Below, one piece after another: positions 21,190 through 33,304 of a stretch of DNA of 64,000 nucleotides. Position 1 is the stretch's first letter; each line of letters opens with the position of its first letter. Made by a program: the position numbers and the translations under genes. The stretch lies in assembly GCF_038502225.1 (NCBI RefSeq), contig NC_091383.1, forward strand, positions 982,001-1,046,000. The letters are read 5' to 3'. The notes under the pieces were generated by a model. It worked only from the letters and a program-made list of their open reading frames with translations, ran no database searches and was not told where the DNA came from. This DNA is from Cherax quadricarinatus. Lineage: Eukaryota; Arthropoda; Malacostraca; Decapoda; Parastacidae.

Positions 21190-23475
21190 CTCTATGAGGT
21201 CCCATTGCTATGCGGTGCCATCTCCGAGGTCCCATTTCTATGAGGTGCCATCTCTGAGGTCCCATTTCTATGAGGTGCCATCTCCGAGGTCCCATTTTTA
21301 TGAGGTGCCATCTCCGAGGTCCCATTTTTATGAGGTGCCATCTCCGAGGTCCCATTTTTATGAGGTGCCATCTCCGAGGTCCCATTTTTATGAGGTGCCA
21401 TCTCCGAGGTCCCATTTTTATGAGGTGCCATCTCCGAGGTCCCATTTTTATGAGGTGCCATCTCCGAGGTCCCATTTTTATGAGGTGCCATCTCCGAGGT
21501 CCCATTTTTATGAGGTGCCATCTCCGAGGTCCCATTTTTATGAGGTGCCATCTCCGAGGTCCCATTTTTGAGGTGCCATCTCCGAGGTCCCATTTTTATG
21601 AGGTGCCATCTCTGAGGTCCCATTTCTATGAGGTCCCATCTCTGAGGTCCCATTTCTATGCGGTGCCATCTCCGAGGTCCCATTTCTATGAGGTGCCATC
21701 TCTGAGGTCCCATTTCTATGAGGTGCCATCTCTGAGGTCCCATTTCTATGAGGTGCTATCTCTGAGGTCCCATTTCTATGAGGTGCCATCTCTGAGGTCC
21801 CATTTCTATGAGGTGCCATCTCTGAGGTCCCATTTCTATGAGGTCCCATCTCTGAGGTCCCATTTCTATGAGGTGCCATCTCTGAGGTCCCATTTCTATG
21901 AGGTGCCATCTCTGAGGTCCCATTTCTATGAGGTGCCATCTCTGAGGTCCCATTTCTATGAGGTGCCATCTCTGAGGTCCCATTTCTATGAGGTGCCATC
22001 TCTGAGGTCCCATTTCTATGAGGTGCCATCTCTGAGGTCCCATTTCTATGAGGTGCCATCTCTGAGGTCCCATTTCTATGAGGTGCCATCTCTGAGGTCC
22101 CATTTCTATGAGGTGCCATCTCTGAGGTCCCATTTCTATGAGGTGCCATCTCTGAGGTCCCATTTCTATGAGGTGCCATCTCTGAGGTCCCATTTCTATG
22201 AGGTGCCATCTCTGAGGTCCCATTTCTATGAGGTGCCATCTCTGAGGTCCCATTTCTATGAGGTGCCATCTCTGAGGTCCCATTTCTATGAGGTGCCATC
22301 TCTGAGGTCCCATTTCTATGAGGTGCCATCTCTGAGGTCCCATTTCTATGAGGTGCCATCTCTGAGGTCCCATTTCTATGAGGTGCCATCTCTGAGGTCC
22401 CATTTCTATGAGGTGCAATCTCTGAGGTCCCATTTCTATGAGGTCCCATCTCTGAGGTCCCATTTCTATGAGGTCCCATCTCTGAGGTCCCATTTCTATG
22501 AGGTCCCATCTCTGAGGTCCCATTTCTATGAGGTGCCATCTCTGAGGTCCCATTTCTATGAGGTGCCATCTCTGAGGTCCCATTTCTATTAGGTGCCATT
22601 TCTGAGGTCCCATTTGTATGAGGTGCCATCTCTGAGGTCCCATTTCTATGAGGTGCCATCTCTGAGGTCCCATTTCTATGAGGTGCCATCTCTGAGGTCC
22701 CATTTCTATGAGGTGCCATCTCTGAGGTCCCATTTCTATGAGGTGCCATCTCTGAGGTCCCATTTCTATGAGGTGCCATCTCTGAGGTCCCATTTCTATG
22801 AGGTGCCATCTCTGAGGTCCCATTTCTATGAGGTGCCATCTCTGAGGTCCCATTTCTATGAGGTGCCATCTCTGAGGTCCCATTTCTATGAGGTGCCATC
22901 TCTGAGGTCCCATTTCTATGAGGTGCCATCTCTGAGGTCCCATTTCTATGAGGTGCCATCTCTGAGGTCCCATTTCTATGAGGTGCAATCTCTGAGGTCC
23001 CATTTCTATGAGGTCCCATCTCTGAGGTCCCATTTCTATGAGGTCCCATCTCTGAGGTCCCATTTCTATGAGGTCCCATCTCTGAGGTCCCATTTCTATG
23101 AGGTGCCATCTCTGAGGTCCCATTTCTATGAGGTGCCATCTCTGAGGTCCCATTTCTATTAGGTGCCATTTCTGAGGTCCCATTTGTATTAGGTGCCATT
23201 TCTGAGGTCCCATTTGTATGAGGTGCCATCTCTGAGGTCCCATTTCTATGAGGTGCCATCTCTGAGGTCCCATTTCTATGAGGTCTCATCTCTGAGGTCC
23301 CATTTCTATGAGGTCCCATCTCTGAGGTCCCATTTCTATGAGGTCTCATCTCTGAGGTCCCATTTCTATGAGGTGCCATCTCCGAGGTCCCATTTCTATG
23401 AGGTGCCATCTCCGAGGTCCCATTTCTATGAGGTCTCATCTCTGAGGTCCCATTTCTATTAGGTGCCATCTCAAT
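21190..23475. repeat. 30-bp minisatellite, about 76 copies, in a GckIII intron
   Basis: Unit AGGTCCCATTTCTATGAGGT plus GCCATCTCTG, itself a diverged dimer of a GAGGTNCCATYTCT half-unit. Two variant blocks (TTTTTATG with CCGAGG at the left; TTTCTATG with CTGAGG in the rest) show local homogenisation, and a 570-bp higher-order duplication is visible. Open on both strands over hundreds of codons, only because 30 is a multiple of three and stops are absent from the unit. Confidence 0.98.
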
Positions 23476-23857
23476 GAGATTCCATTTCTGTTAAGTGCCG
23501 TTCATAATCTGTGATGAGCACTTTTTGTAAAACGTGGAAAGATTCTTATCACTCAGGAATTAAGTGTCAGTGGCTTGATTGAGCTTAGCACAGCTAACAT
23601 GAGTCTAGAATGCACCTACTGTATAAAACCTGTGACACCTGCAATACAAAAGCTAAAATCATTGGAATATAAAACAACTTTACACTATTGTTTCTTATTT
23701 TTTCCCATTAGGCTTACGGTAATTCTGTCCTAAACCTGTGTGTGTTTCTTCATTCTGATTTAACATATTCATGTAAGGCAGTTCTAAAACTAGCAGGCTT
23801 GTGTACTATCCACTGTACTATGCAGCCCTAATAGTTAGATAGATCTTATTAGGTCAA

Positions 23858-23955
23858 CATGGTTTAGTGGGTAGTGCACAACTGGCCTACTAGTTTTAAC
23901 ATTGGCCTAACGTGAGCTCCAACCCCGCACCATTCAGCAAGTTGTTAACAGTAAT
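23858..23955 (+). mobile_element. tRNA-like SINE head fragment (S4)
   Basis: CATGGTTTAGTGGGTAGTGC (box A-like) and GAGCTCCAACCCCGC (box B-like), same layout as 5448-5530. Confidence 0.5.
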
Positions 23956-24179
23956 GTCGTTTTGATTTTGCATCATTGATCACTTGGATCAATCCATGTT
24001 GGTGTGAGACTTATCTGTAAAAACTGTCATCTGTGGTCATAGTGGTGGCCCATGCTAACTTTTCCAGTGTGTATAAACATACACTTAGTTTGATGAATTA
24101 TATTAGCTGGCATGGAATGGTAAATAGTGCACTAGTATGCTAGTATTAGCATTAGCTTACCAAGGGTGAACTGTATAAC

Positions 24180-24530
24180 CTTAGTGAATTTAGCACTTTA
24201 CACATGTCTGTTGGATGATCAAGTTCCTACCATTCAAAACCTCATTGACTTCCTTTCTCAAAGCTTTCTTGAGATAACCTTTAATACAGCTGATGACCTT
24301 CCTAGATTTATACAGTCTCTTGATCAGCCTGTTTTGATTATTCCTTCTTAAATGACCAAACCATCTCAACTCTGAATTATGCCACCACTTTGTCTTCCTA
24401 CTAATATGCTTCTTATTCTGACCATACATTAGTCTCAACATTGCATCTCCACTACTTGCAGGCTCCTCCTCACTGTAACATTCACAAACAAGGCCTCACA
24501 CCCACTCATTTCCACTGTTGTGCTTTGGTA
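24180..24530 (-). mobile_element. RTE-like LINE C-terminal fragment, decayed
   Basis: The minus-strand frame has SELRWFGHLRRNNQNRLIKR, matching the LRWFGHVERM block of the LINE at 34045 but with many changes. Confidence 0.75.
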
Positions 24531-24644
24531 CATTAACATTTTGTAATCCAGTGATAGACTTACTACAGAACAGGTGAAGGTTGAACCCATGGTGAGTGGG
24601 TCTTAAAACTTCAGGCTAGTTAGTAAACCACAGAGCCAGCTGGT

Positions 24645-24943
24645 AAGATAAGATAAGATTTCGTTCGGATTTTTAACCCCGGAGGGTTAGCCACCCAGGA
24701 TAACCCAAGAAAGTCAGTGCGTCATCGAGGACTGTCTAACTTATTTCCATTGGGGTCCTTAATCTTGTCCCCCAGGATGCCACCCACACCAGTCCACTAA
24801 CACCCAGGTACCTATTTGCTGCTAGGTGAACAGGACAACAGGTGTAAGGAAACGTGTCGAAATGTTTCCACCCGCCGGGAATCGAACCCGAACCCTCCGT
24901 GTGTGAAGCGGGAGCTTTAGCCACCAGGCCACCGGGCCACCCC
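24645..24943 (-). mobile_element. tRNA-derived SINE S1, full length
   Basis: Antisense copy of 7664-7974, including the tRNA-Val-like head with GGGAATCGAACCCGAACCCT (box B complement) and an AAGATAAGAT tail. In the GckIII intron before exon H. Confidence 0.92.
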
Positions 24944-25309
24944 AATAAGATTCACCCAACTAGGTATATTTATTCATCATAGGAAGGTTAGCATGGACCA
25001 CTCTGTGACCACGAATGCAAGTTTTTACAAATAAATCTTGTGTGAGCGTGGCTGTAGCAAACTTAAGCTCAAGTCTCGTCAATCATGTTACTACGATTTC
25101 ACGAGTTAGTGAAAAATTTCTTTTTTTCACAGACTACACACTAGCTGCCTTCTTTCCGTCAACTATTTCTGATTCACCGTTTCATACTTTTTTTGTTTTT
25201 GTTTTTATGGTACTCTCCCAAATATCTAAATACATTCACTTTCTCCCTTGAGTCTGATACCCAACCTTTCTTTGCCTAGATTTGTTACTCTGAATAACTA
25301 AGGTGTAAT

Positions 25310-25485
25310 GAGCACTTATAAATGCTCAGTAATAATCCACAGAGACAGAAATTAAGAAGATTGATTGATTTTGATCCTCTTCTGGGATCCTCTTCAGGAG
25401 AGGATCCCAGAAGGGGATCAAAATATACAGATCAATCAGTCTTCTGGTTTTCTGTCTTTATATGGGTTAATATTGAGCATTTGTT
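25310..25485. mobile_element. Foldback element FB3
   Basis: GCTCAGTAATAATCCACAGA and TATATGGGTTAATATTGAGC at the ends; the centre GATCCTCTTCAGGAGAGGATC is a tight palindrome. Confidence 0.85.
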
Positions 25486-25679
25486 ACTCTAAATAACTTG
25501 CTCTTTTGTGTGTGTATTTTCAGCTTCTTTTACACACCCTTGCACCTCCAACCTCTCATAAATGTACTGTCATCAGCAATGAATAACTGTACTTGTACCA
25601 GTTCATTATATTTTAAAAATTTCACACCTCTCCCCAGTATAATAACACTCATTTTTTTACAATCCTGGTATACCAAAGT

Positions 25680-25920
25680 ATAGTGGTACTAATACTTTTA
25701 TATGAGTGTGAGGCATGGATTTGAAATTTTGCAGTGAGGCAGAAGCTGGAGGCAGTGGGAAGTATGATACCTGTACTCGGAGGAGTGGAATTCGGAGAGT
25801 CGTATAAATTGTGATGTTAGCATACTTCTGGAAAAAAAGCAATTGAATGAATGATGGTGAATGTATTTTTTTCTCTGGGTCACCTTGTCTTGGCAGGTGG
25901 TGACTGTTGAACTAAAAAAA
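25680..25920 (+). mobile_element. RTE-like LINE 3' end, decayed
   Basis: GTGAGGCAGAAGCTGGAGGC then a tail with GGGTCACCTTGTCTTGGCAG, about 95 bases before GckIII exon H. Confidence 0.65.
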
Positions 25921-26015
25921 AATTCAAAGTGATGTGAGTGGTGTCTTATCTAAGAATAAAATTATTTTTCATTTTCTGATCCAGCTTGATACTGTTGTAA
26001 TGTTTACTCTTACAG

Positions 26016-26219
26016 CTTCAGCGCCGTCACCGACACTCTGGTCGAGGCGGGGATTCCCACCGCACAGATGCCATCGAGGAACTCAAGTCAGCATTCGAGT
26101 CGGCCGAGCGATCAAGTCCTGGAGTTACCGATGCATTTATCCGTGACTTGTTTTCAAAACTTGTTCCCAACATGACAGAAGCAAGGATCAGGCTGGCACA
26201 CGAAAATTTAATGCGGTGA
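26016..26219 (+). CDS. GckIII: GckIII exon H: C-terminal segment and stop
   Basis: Encodes residues 512-578 and TGA at 26217-26219. The acceptor is CTCTTACAG. After an Arg/His-rich start it carries AIEELKSAFESAE, closely like the C-terminal helix of MST3/MST4/STK25 that dimerises with CCM3/PDCD10 in vertebrates; the partner in this organism is inferred. The intron before it is 6.3 kb and holds the 30-bp minisatellite. Confidence 0.93.
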   Translation, partial: LQRRHRHSGRGGDSHRTDAIEELKSAFESAERSSPGVTDAFIRDLFSKLVPNMTEARIRLAHENLMR

Positions 26220-27690
26220 AATTCTGGTACAGTGTTCATTCGTGAAGACTGGAGAAACCTTTGACTACTTGTTGCTTATCAGATACTTAATTTATCTTAC
26301 AGTATGCAACAATTAGAGCACCCAGATAAAAGAAAGGCTATATACTTTATCATGACAGTGAAACTATTGTGGAACAGGAACTAGTTAATTCCAAGTGAAA
26401 CCTTGCCCCTGTATCTTGAATAATGTCTGTGAGTTCCAGTTTTCTTTCACTCTCTGGCCTGAGTGTCATCCACCCAGGTGTTAGCAATCAGTGAGGAAGG
26501 CACAAAGCTGACCACTCAGCTCTAGTCCCATCTTGTGCAATACAGTTTTTGGCACATGTAACAAATGGACAAAAATTGAGGTGGGAATATTTATTACATT
26601 CTTTACATTTTTTTTTTTTTTATTTATTGTTTATAATGAGCTTTTAACAATATGACTAGACTTTGAGGGATCAGGGGACTTCTGTAGACAATTGGAAATC
26701 TGTTCCATGTGAGAAAGAACAACAATGAGCAACATGGCATTGTACATAACCCACAACCTCAGTGCCTCTCATGCAGTGTCTTGATCAATGACCATATACC
26801 GGTGGACAGAATGCAGCAGTAGCCAGCTGCTGCTCGATCAGTACCCATACACAGGGCATAGTGCAGCAGTAGCCAGCTGCTGCTCGATCAGTACCCGTAC
26901 ATGGGGCATAGTGCAACAGCAGCCAGCTGTCGCTCGATCAATACCCATACATGAGACATAGTACAGCAGCATTTGGCTCTGCTTGATTGATGCCCATATG
27001 CCAGGTGGGCACAATGCTGTTTGCTTAATGCCCAAACACAAGTGGGCAGATTACAGCAGTAGCTTGTAGCTCCCCACTAATAGTAACAGAGAAATTTTAA
27101 GCTATACTCGTGTTTATTATGTATGCTTACAATTCATTTTTTCTCATGGTAAAATATTCCTTTATGATTCCAAATTCTAGTGAACCATTGATATAATATT
27201 GTATGGGCAGAGGAGGTAAAGTACTTGTATAGCTTTGTATTATACTAGTGTATATACCCTGTGCAAGTCAGTGATTTTTATGTGTGTGAAATTTGTATAT
27301 ATAGTACTTGTTCTATTGTAAACATGCTAAATCAAATTAGTTTGGGTGATAGAGGTGGCCCACCCTCCTGATCCATATCATTACTTAAATCAGGAGTTTT
27401 GTGATTTTTTGTAGGAACACTTAACTTGGTCAATTTATTTTTAAGGGGTAAAATTGTCTAGTGGGTTTAGGTTGAGCATCAATAGTCTTTTCAGGCAAGG
27501 ATACAAAGCTTATTTTCAATTTTCATACAGAATTTTCTTTATAATTTCAAGAAAGGCTTAAGATGAGTGAGTTTGGAGTTTAAACATATATGCAGAATAA
27601 GCTTTTATTGAGACAACTTCACTCTATGTAGAGCTTCATTAAGTAAGCTTTATATGTTAATGGTATATAAAGCTGACACGTAGGTGAATA
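26220..27690. other. GckIII 3' flank, probable 3' UTR
   Basis: Follows the GckIII stop. AT-rich with few recognised transposons, plus a short tandem repeat at 26790-27060. I did not identify a convincing polyadenylation signal. Confidence 0.5.
26790..27060. repeat. About 57-bp degenerate tandem repeat, about 5 copies
   Basis: Units carry CAGTAGCCAGCTGCTGCTCG and ATCAGTACCCATACACAGGG, diverging to the right. Probably within the GckIII 3' UTR. Confidence 0.8.
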
Positions 27691-27692
27691 AG

Positions 27693-27926
27693 ATACATGT
27701 GCAACACTTGCGTATCTTTATTCTAGAGATATTCTCCCAATCCAGGGGAGAGAATATTACTAGAGACAGTGGAAGATGTTAGTACTGTAGCTTGAGGTAC
27801 TGAAAGACTGGTCACTTTCAGCTAATTCTTCCAGTCTTCTGTCATCTGCAGTATTATTCTCTGTCTTGGCAAGTCACTGGTTAGCTAAGATACGCAAGTG
27901 TTGGACATGTCTTATTCATCTACAAG
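27693..27926. mobile_element. Foldback FB1-type element with a different spacer
   Basis: ATAAGATACATGTGCAACAC/TTGCGTATCTT on the left; AAGATACGCAAGTGTTGGAC on the right, inverted. Confidence 0.8.
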
Positions 27927-28139
27927 TCAGTCTTGATATAGCTCTACAGTCAGCCTTGATACAGCTCTACAAGTCATCCTTGATACAGTTCTACAAGGAG
28001 CAAAACATAATCACAAAGAAAGCTTATGTTTTGTATATATTTTATGACATCCTGTGGGCATGTCGCCCTTGTATTAACGAATGAATGCCCTGGTCTCTGC
28101 CATATATCCTTTTGTGATACTTGCCCATTAATCAGCGGA

Positions 28140-28330
28140 TGAGCATGACACATGCAACATTTAGGTATCCTTGTTGATGAGATGTTTCTCTTGCTTAGGC
28201 TTCTTCAGTCAAAATGCAGACAACCTAATGAGATGTAGATGTTAGGTGATCAGTCCCTCATCCATGAAGACTGGGGGATTGAGTACCTTATATCTATATC
28301 TTATGTTGTCTTCTGTATTTAAAGAACACA
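28140..28330. mobile_element. Foldback FB1 left arm
   Basis: ACACATGCAACATTTAGGTA, GATGAGATGTTTCTCTTGC and GGTGATCAGTCCCTC, the same order as 20895-21010 in one arm. Confidence 0.7.
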
Positions 28331-28560
28331 AAGGCACAATACCATGACTGGAACAGTGCACAAATAACCCACATGTAGGAGAAGGAAACTCATGACAATT
28401 CTTTGGTCCAACCTGGACCATTAACTAGTCAAACTATGTATACTGGCTCCCTTTCCTTCGTGTGTTAGTGTGACTATTAATGATCCAAGTCAGACTGAAA
28501 CATCATAGTTTCTTTCAGCTCTGGGGTGGGTTATTTGTGTATCCTCTGTATTTAGACTAA
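28325..28560. mobile_element. Foldback element FB2
   Basis: Left TGCACAAATAACCCACATGT, right GGTGGGTTATTTGTGTATCC; inner TTTGGTCCAACCTGGACCAT pairs with ATGATCCAAGTCAGACTGAAA. Confidence 0.8.
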
Positions 28561-28599
28561 CAGTGCCTGCTGAGCAGGTAAATCATCTTGGCATAGATA

Positions 28600-28675
28600 C
28601 CAAATCTACCTGGAGGGTATTCCGGGGATCAACACCCCCACAGCCCAGTCCATGACCAGGCCTCCCGGTGGATAA
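28600..28675 (+). mobile_element. SINE-like S2 fragment
   Basis: TACCTGGAGGGTATTCCGGG and CCATGACCAGGCCTCCCGG; also at 36127-36185, 41628-41705 and 60489-60550, and antisense at 41105-41170. Confidence 0.7.
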
Positions 28676-29916
28676 AAAAAAAAAATGTGGAACACCTCAC
28701 GATTTTGCGTGAAGCATTCCACCTGTACATGCATCTTGCTCACCTCCTTGTTGGTATTGCATACCATTATTATATTGATACATTAATCAGTAGCCAAAGA
28801 TGTTACTATTTATTTCTTGTTATAAGACACTCGCTTGAGGTGTCAAGACATTGTAGGTTGTATCCAATTCTGAATTGTTTTATATTCTATGATGCAATTT
28901 TTGCCTTAAAAGACCCTATAAATTCCTACTTGAAACTGACATTCCAGTACTGTTGATATTGTCTGAATGAAAGTAGAGTTGATTCACCTAGTCCTTGATG
29001 CTGGTGAAGGGCTCTTGATCCAGGGAATTGGATCAGACCCAGTTACTTCTTGTTCCCCAAGCTCTGTGAGCCCCCTGCAGGCTTAGCACTTTCCCATGAA
29101 TATAATTATAATCACCTAATCTTACCTTGGTAATGTTACACTCAGCTTGCCGAAATGTGCACACTTGCCTCGTGTGTGTATGTGTGTGTGTGTGTAATAT
29201 ACATACATAAACGTATATAACCATGTGCACACAGCAAGTGTGAGGGAAGAGAGTGACAAAATAAATGAATGTGATACACTTTTCAAATGGATATTCACAA
29301 ACTGCATTTGTAGTCCTGTTTGTTAGTTGACATCAGTCAGTTGTGTTTAAAAAATCCTCTTCTTGAAACATAATCTGGTGTCCATTTTGTTCATATGTAT
29401 AATTTTGGAAATGTCAGTGTGTGTGTAAATTTGTATAGTGTGTTTCAGTAGCATAATCTGTCACTGTGACTTGTGTTGAAAATTTGTATATCCTGAGAAT
29501 GTATTTAAAGTTTAATTTCCACATTAGTGCACCAAAACTGGGGGATCTTAGTTATGAAACATTGAACATCGCAGAATGTTATTTTGAATATAAATATAGT
29601 CACACCTCATACAAAGCTCTTTAGCGAATTTTTTTTTTAAATTTGATTGAAAGAGACCTGTACATCCAAAATTGAATAGCACATTGAAAACTCTTTTATA
29701 GTATGTGTGGTACCTGTTTCCAACTTTCGAAGGGTGTGCTCAAGCTCTTGGTCCTGTCTTTTTGTTCTGATGTGATTGAACCCAGTAATATCGATTTTTG
29801 AACCCCCATATGTAGTCTGCTTGCATTTTATCATTGCTGAGTTCATTCTACTGGTTCAGCTCTTGGAGAGTGGAAGGGAAAGCAGTGTCTTGTTGCTGGT
29901 GTGAAAAAACTTTAAG

Positions 29917-30110
29917 GTATCATGCCCTTACTTGGATCAAACTTAATTATCCCACTTATAATTCCCCAGGCTTGGTAGAGGTATCCTGCCCTTGCTTGGA
30001 TCAAACTTAATTATCCCACTTATAATTCCCCAGGCTTGGTAGAGGTATCCTGCCCTTGCTTGGATCAAACTTAATTATCCCACTTATAATTCCCCAGGCT
30101 TGGTAGGACC
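29917..30110. repeat. 64-bp tandem repeat, 3 copies
   Basis: Units start at 29917, 29981 and 30045 with GTATCCTGCCCTTGCTTGGA; copies 2 and 3 are nearly identical. Confidence 0.93.
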
Positions 30111-30154
30111 ACTACCGAACTTAGTGGTTGCTCATAAACATAATAATAATAATA

Positions 30155-30456
30155 CAGCCTCTCCTCACTTAGAGACATACTCGTTTACCAACGACTCGGA
30201 CTTACGACAGGCTCTCTGACCAGTATGCATACCTAAATAATGTATATTAGAGTTGATTAAATCTATTCTATTTATTACAATATATATACACTACTGTATA
30301 AACATTTAAAAATATACTAAAAATGTTATAAATGGTGCAAATTTGACATTAAAGCAGTATGAAAGATGGTTGACATAAACCCACTACCATTATAGTATGC
30401 TCCTCATTTAGCGACGAATTTGTTTACTGATGCGGTCGTTAAGTGAGGAGAGGTTG
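30155..30456. mobile_element. MITE family D, about 302 bp, TA target duplication
   Basis: Left CAGCCTCTCCTCACTTAGAG, right GTCGTTAAGTGAGGAGAGGTTG; TA on each side. Interior has CTCTCTGACCAGTATGCATA. Confidence 0.88.
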
Positions 30457-30660
30457 TAATTTATACAGGGGAAGGGGTTACTAGCCCATTGTTCCCAGTA
30501 GTTTAGTCGCCTCTTACGACACACATGACTTATGGAGAAAGGATTCTTTTCCACTTCCCCATGGAGATGAAATAAATAAGAATATGTAGTGTGACCTAAA
30601 TGTAAGTAAAAGTAGCAAGATGTACCTGATAACTTGCATGTACAGTCATAAATATAACAA
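30455..30660 (-). mobile_element. R480 fragment
   Basis: TTAGTCGCCTCTTACGACAC and TTCCCCATGGAGATGAAATA, antisense, next to MITE D. Confidence 0.8.
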
Positions 30661-31039
30661 CATAACTGTGCCAGAAATAGAGATATCAGGAGAACCATGT
30701 ATGTTACAGTGTTGTGCATAAATTTTATATCTTGAAAATGATGAATAGGAAATACAACAGTGGGAATTGCTGATGCTTTCTAGATTACAACACTACAATA
30801 GATAAAACCCTTGTAAGCTTAAACAATAGATAAAACAACAAATAAGAAAAGAGGCGCAATATTGTGACTGGAACACACTAATAACCCACACATAGAGAAA
30901 GACTTATGTGCCAGTTATTTTTGTATGATATAACAGCAAATACTGAACAAGCTTTTATTTTAATACAAAATTTTACTCAGGATTCAGCTTCATGAAGTCA
31001 AAAAAAAACCTAGACACTGTAGACTTTACAAGTTTGTTT

Positions 31040-31245
31040 TAATTCTTTTTTATTAACACATTGGCGGTTTCCCACTGAGGCAGGGTAACCCGAAAACGAA
31101 TCACTCTTTTCACGACCATTTATTGTGTCTTACCAGAGGTGTGTCTACACTACAGTTTAAAAACTGCAATATACCATCACCCCTCTTTCAGAGCTCAGGC
31201 ACTGAAGTTCAAGTTTGCTATTCCTGGTTAACCAGGCAAACACCA
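31040..31245 (-). mobile_element. RTE-like LINE 3' tail
   Basis: ACACATTGGCGGTTTCCCAC, TGAGGCAGGGTAACCCGAAA and AGAGCTCAGGCACTGAAGTT, antisense. Confidence 0.75.
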
Positions 31246-31504
31246 GAGGCCAGCCCAGGGCTGGGCTGTGGGAGTAGGCAAACTCAGAATTCATCAAAGG
31301 TTTAAAGGTGAGGTGTACCCAGAGGCAGATGTGGTCTAAAATGTTGGCTTGCTCTGGACTGTACATCCTTGGAAAAATGGACACACACATGCAGTATAAT
31401 GTGATGCTTTACTGACAATTTTCTCCACACAGTGGTTTTAATCAAGTCCTTATACCAACATGTAGTCTGGTTGCCCACTAAATACAGCTGTCTATGATGT
31501 AATA

Positions 31505-31826
31505 CAGCCTCTCCTCACTTAACAACAAAGTTTCGTTCCTAAGACCACATCAGTAAATGATTTTGTCGCTAAGTGACGAGCACAATGTAATGGTAGTGGG
31601 TTTGTTTCAACAGTCTTTGATATTGTTTTAATGTCACCATTGGACCATTTATAACATTCCTGGTATATATTTAAATGTTTATACAGTAGTGTACTGTATA
31701 TTGTAATAAACAGAATAGAGGAAATCAGCTCTAATATACATTATTTAAGTATGCATACTTGTTTGAGAGTCCGTCATAAATCCGAGTTATCGGTAAACGA
31801 GCACATTGCTAAGTGAGGAGAGGCTG
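31505..31826. mobile_element. MITE family D, about 322 bp, opposite orientation
   Basis: Left CAGCCTCTCCTCACTTAACA, right TGCTAAGTGAGGAGAGGCTG; interior AGTATGCATACTTGTTTGAG is the complement of the 30155 copy. Confidence 0.88.
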
Positions 31827-31954
31827 TACTTTTTAAATGAAAACTCTTGATATAATTGACTAATAGAGGGTATTATCTGAGTATCCATTTCAGTCAAAAA
31901 TAATAATAAGAAAAATAACAAAAAATGTGGTAGTGTACAAACATTTTGCATTTT

Positions 31955-32410
31955 TTTTTTTTAACATGTTGGCTCTCTCCCACTGAGGCACGGTAACCCA
32001 AAAAAAGTAAAACATTTTCACCATCATTCACACATAATCACTGTCTTTGCATAGGCCTCCAAACAGCCAATATCCCAAACCCTTTCTTTAACCCGTAAAC
32101 GGTCCAAACGTATAAATACGTTTTTTCAACATTTAAAAGTATGTAAAAAAAGTAGATCTTTTTGTTTTTCTACATTTGAAAATGTGTAAAAAAACTTTGA
32201 TCTACTTTTTTTTTTTTGTTATATTTGAAAATATGTAAAAAAAAAAAACGTAGATCTACTTTTGTAGCACTACACATGTGAACGTAGATCTGCTTGGACC
32301 GTTTACGGGTTAAAGTGCAGACACTACTTCCCACCTTCAGGACTCGGGTCCAGCTAACCAGTTTCCCTGAATTCCTTCACAAAATATTACCCTGCTCACG
32401 CTCCAGTAAA
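31955..32410 (-). mobile_element. RTE-like LINE 3' end split by MITE C
   Basis: 31960-32087 is LINE tail (AACATGTTGGCTCTCTCCCA, GGCCTCCAAACAGCC) and 32314-32410 continues it (AGTGCAGACACTACTTCCCA, GGTCCAGCTAACCAGTTTCC). Both parts match the uninterrupted LINE at 20100-20290. Confidence 0.85.
32088..32313. mobile_element. piggyBac-like MITE C inserted in a LINE
   Basis: Starts CCCGTAAACGGTCCAAACGT after TTAA and ends GGACCGTTTACGGG before TTAA. The host LINE at about 20180-20200 shows the empty site with one TTAA. Confidence 0.93.
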
Positions 32411-32799
32411 TATTGAAAATAATTTAGTTACACTACTATAAACATTAAAAATATAATTTACCCAGTGGATTTTGTGGATTTTATAAGTCTGTTATACTGA
32501 GCTCTGTTGTCTCAGTCTGTTATATCAAGGTTTACTGTATCTTGCTAGTCTAAAATGAATAAATTATAATCATGAGAAATTATTAGTACAGCATTTAAAA
32601 GTTTAATTCCTTAAATAGCATGTAATATCAGTCTTGAAAAATGTCTGACTGGTATAATTCTTGAAAGGTTCCAGGGACACATCTGTCATTTAGGATCCAA
32701 ACCTTTTTATATTGCTTATATTTCACCATTTTTTAAAACGGTTGGCCCTTGTGGTTTAGCGCTTCTTTTTTTATTTTGATTATAAAACAGTATTAGTGT

Positions 32800-32945
32800 T
32801 AAGGGTGGAGATATGTTGCAGTTTTTGAACTGTAGTATCTGCATGCCTCTGGCAAGACAGTGATAGAGCAAATGATGGTGAAATTTTTTTTTTTTTTTTC
32901 TGGTGACTCCGCCTCAGTGGGAAACGGCCGATGTGTTAAGAAAAA
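32800..32945 (+). mobile_element. RTE-like LINE 3' tail
   Basis: TTGCAGTTTTTGAACTGTAG, GGCAAGACAGTGATAGAGC, and CCTCAGTGGGAAACGGCCGA ending in an A run. Confidence 0.8.
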
Positions 32946-33304
32946 AAAGTGTGTTGCTAGAGGAAATGTTCTGTGGGATAGCAACATTTTTATGTTACAT
33001 GTATTTTGATCATCTTGTGGCCTGTCGTAAAAAAGTTTTTTTTGTGTGTATTACCTTGTTATTTACATTAATGGGGAAGCATTAAACCTGTAGGGTTCAT
33101 ACAGTGTCTGGGTATTGAATGCAATCACGTTTTAAGGAAGGGTAGGGTAGCTGCAACTGTTTAACTCAAGAGCCCCTCACCAGCAGCAAGGGTCATACTT
33201 GTTAGTGACTTGACTTATGCACGATTTTAACAGCAAGAAAAATACACATTAATTATTCTAGGTTAGGTTACCCCAACCTAAAAATATGTGAATCTATGAA
33301 TAAC

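Noticed and set aside
21270..23469. Long open frames on both strands (440, 643 and 505 codons) in the 30-bp array
   Set aside because: They arise because the repeat period is a multiple of three and the unit lacks stops. The translation is a 10-residue repeat with no start context, domain or splice logic.
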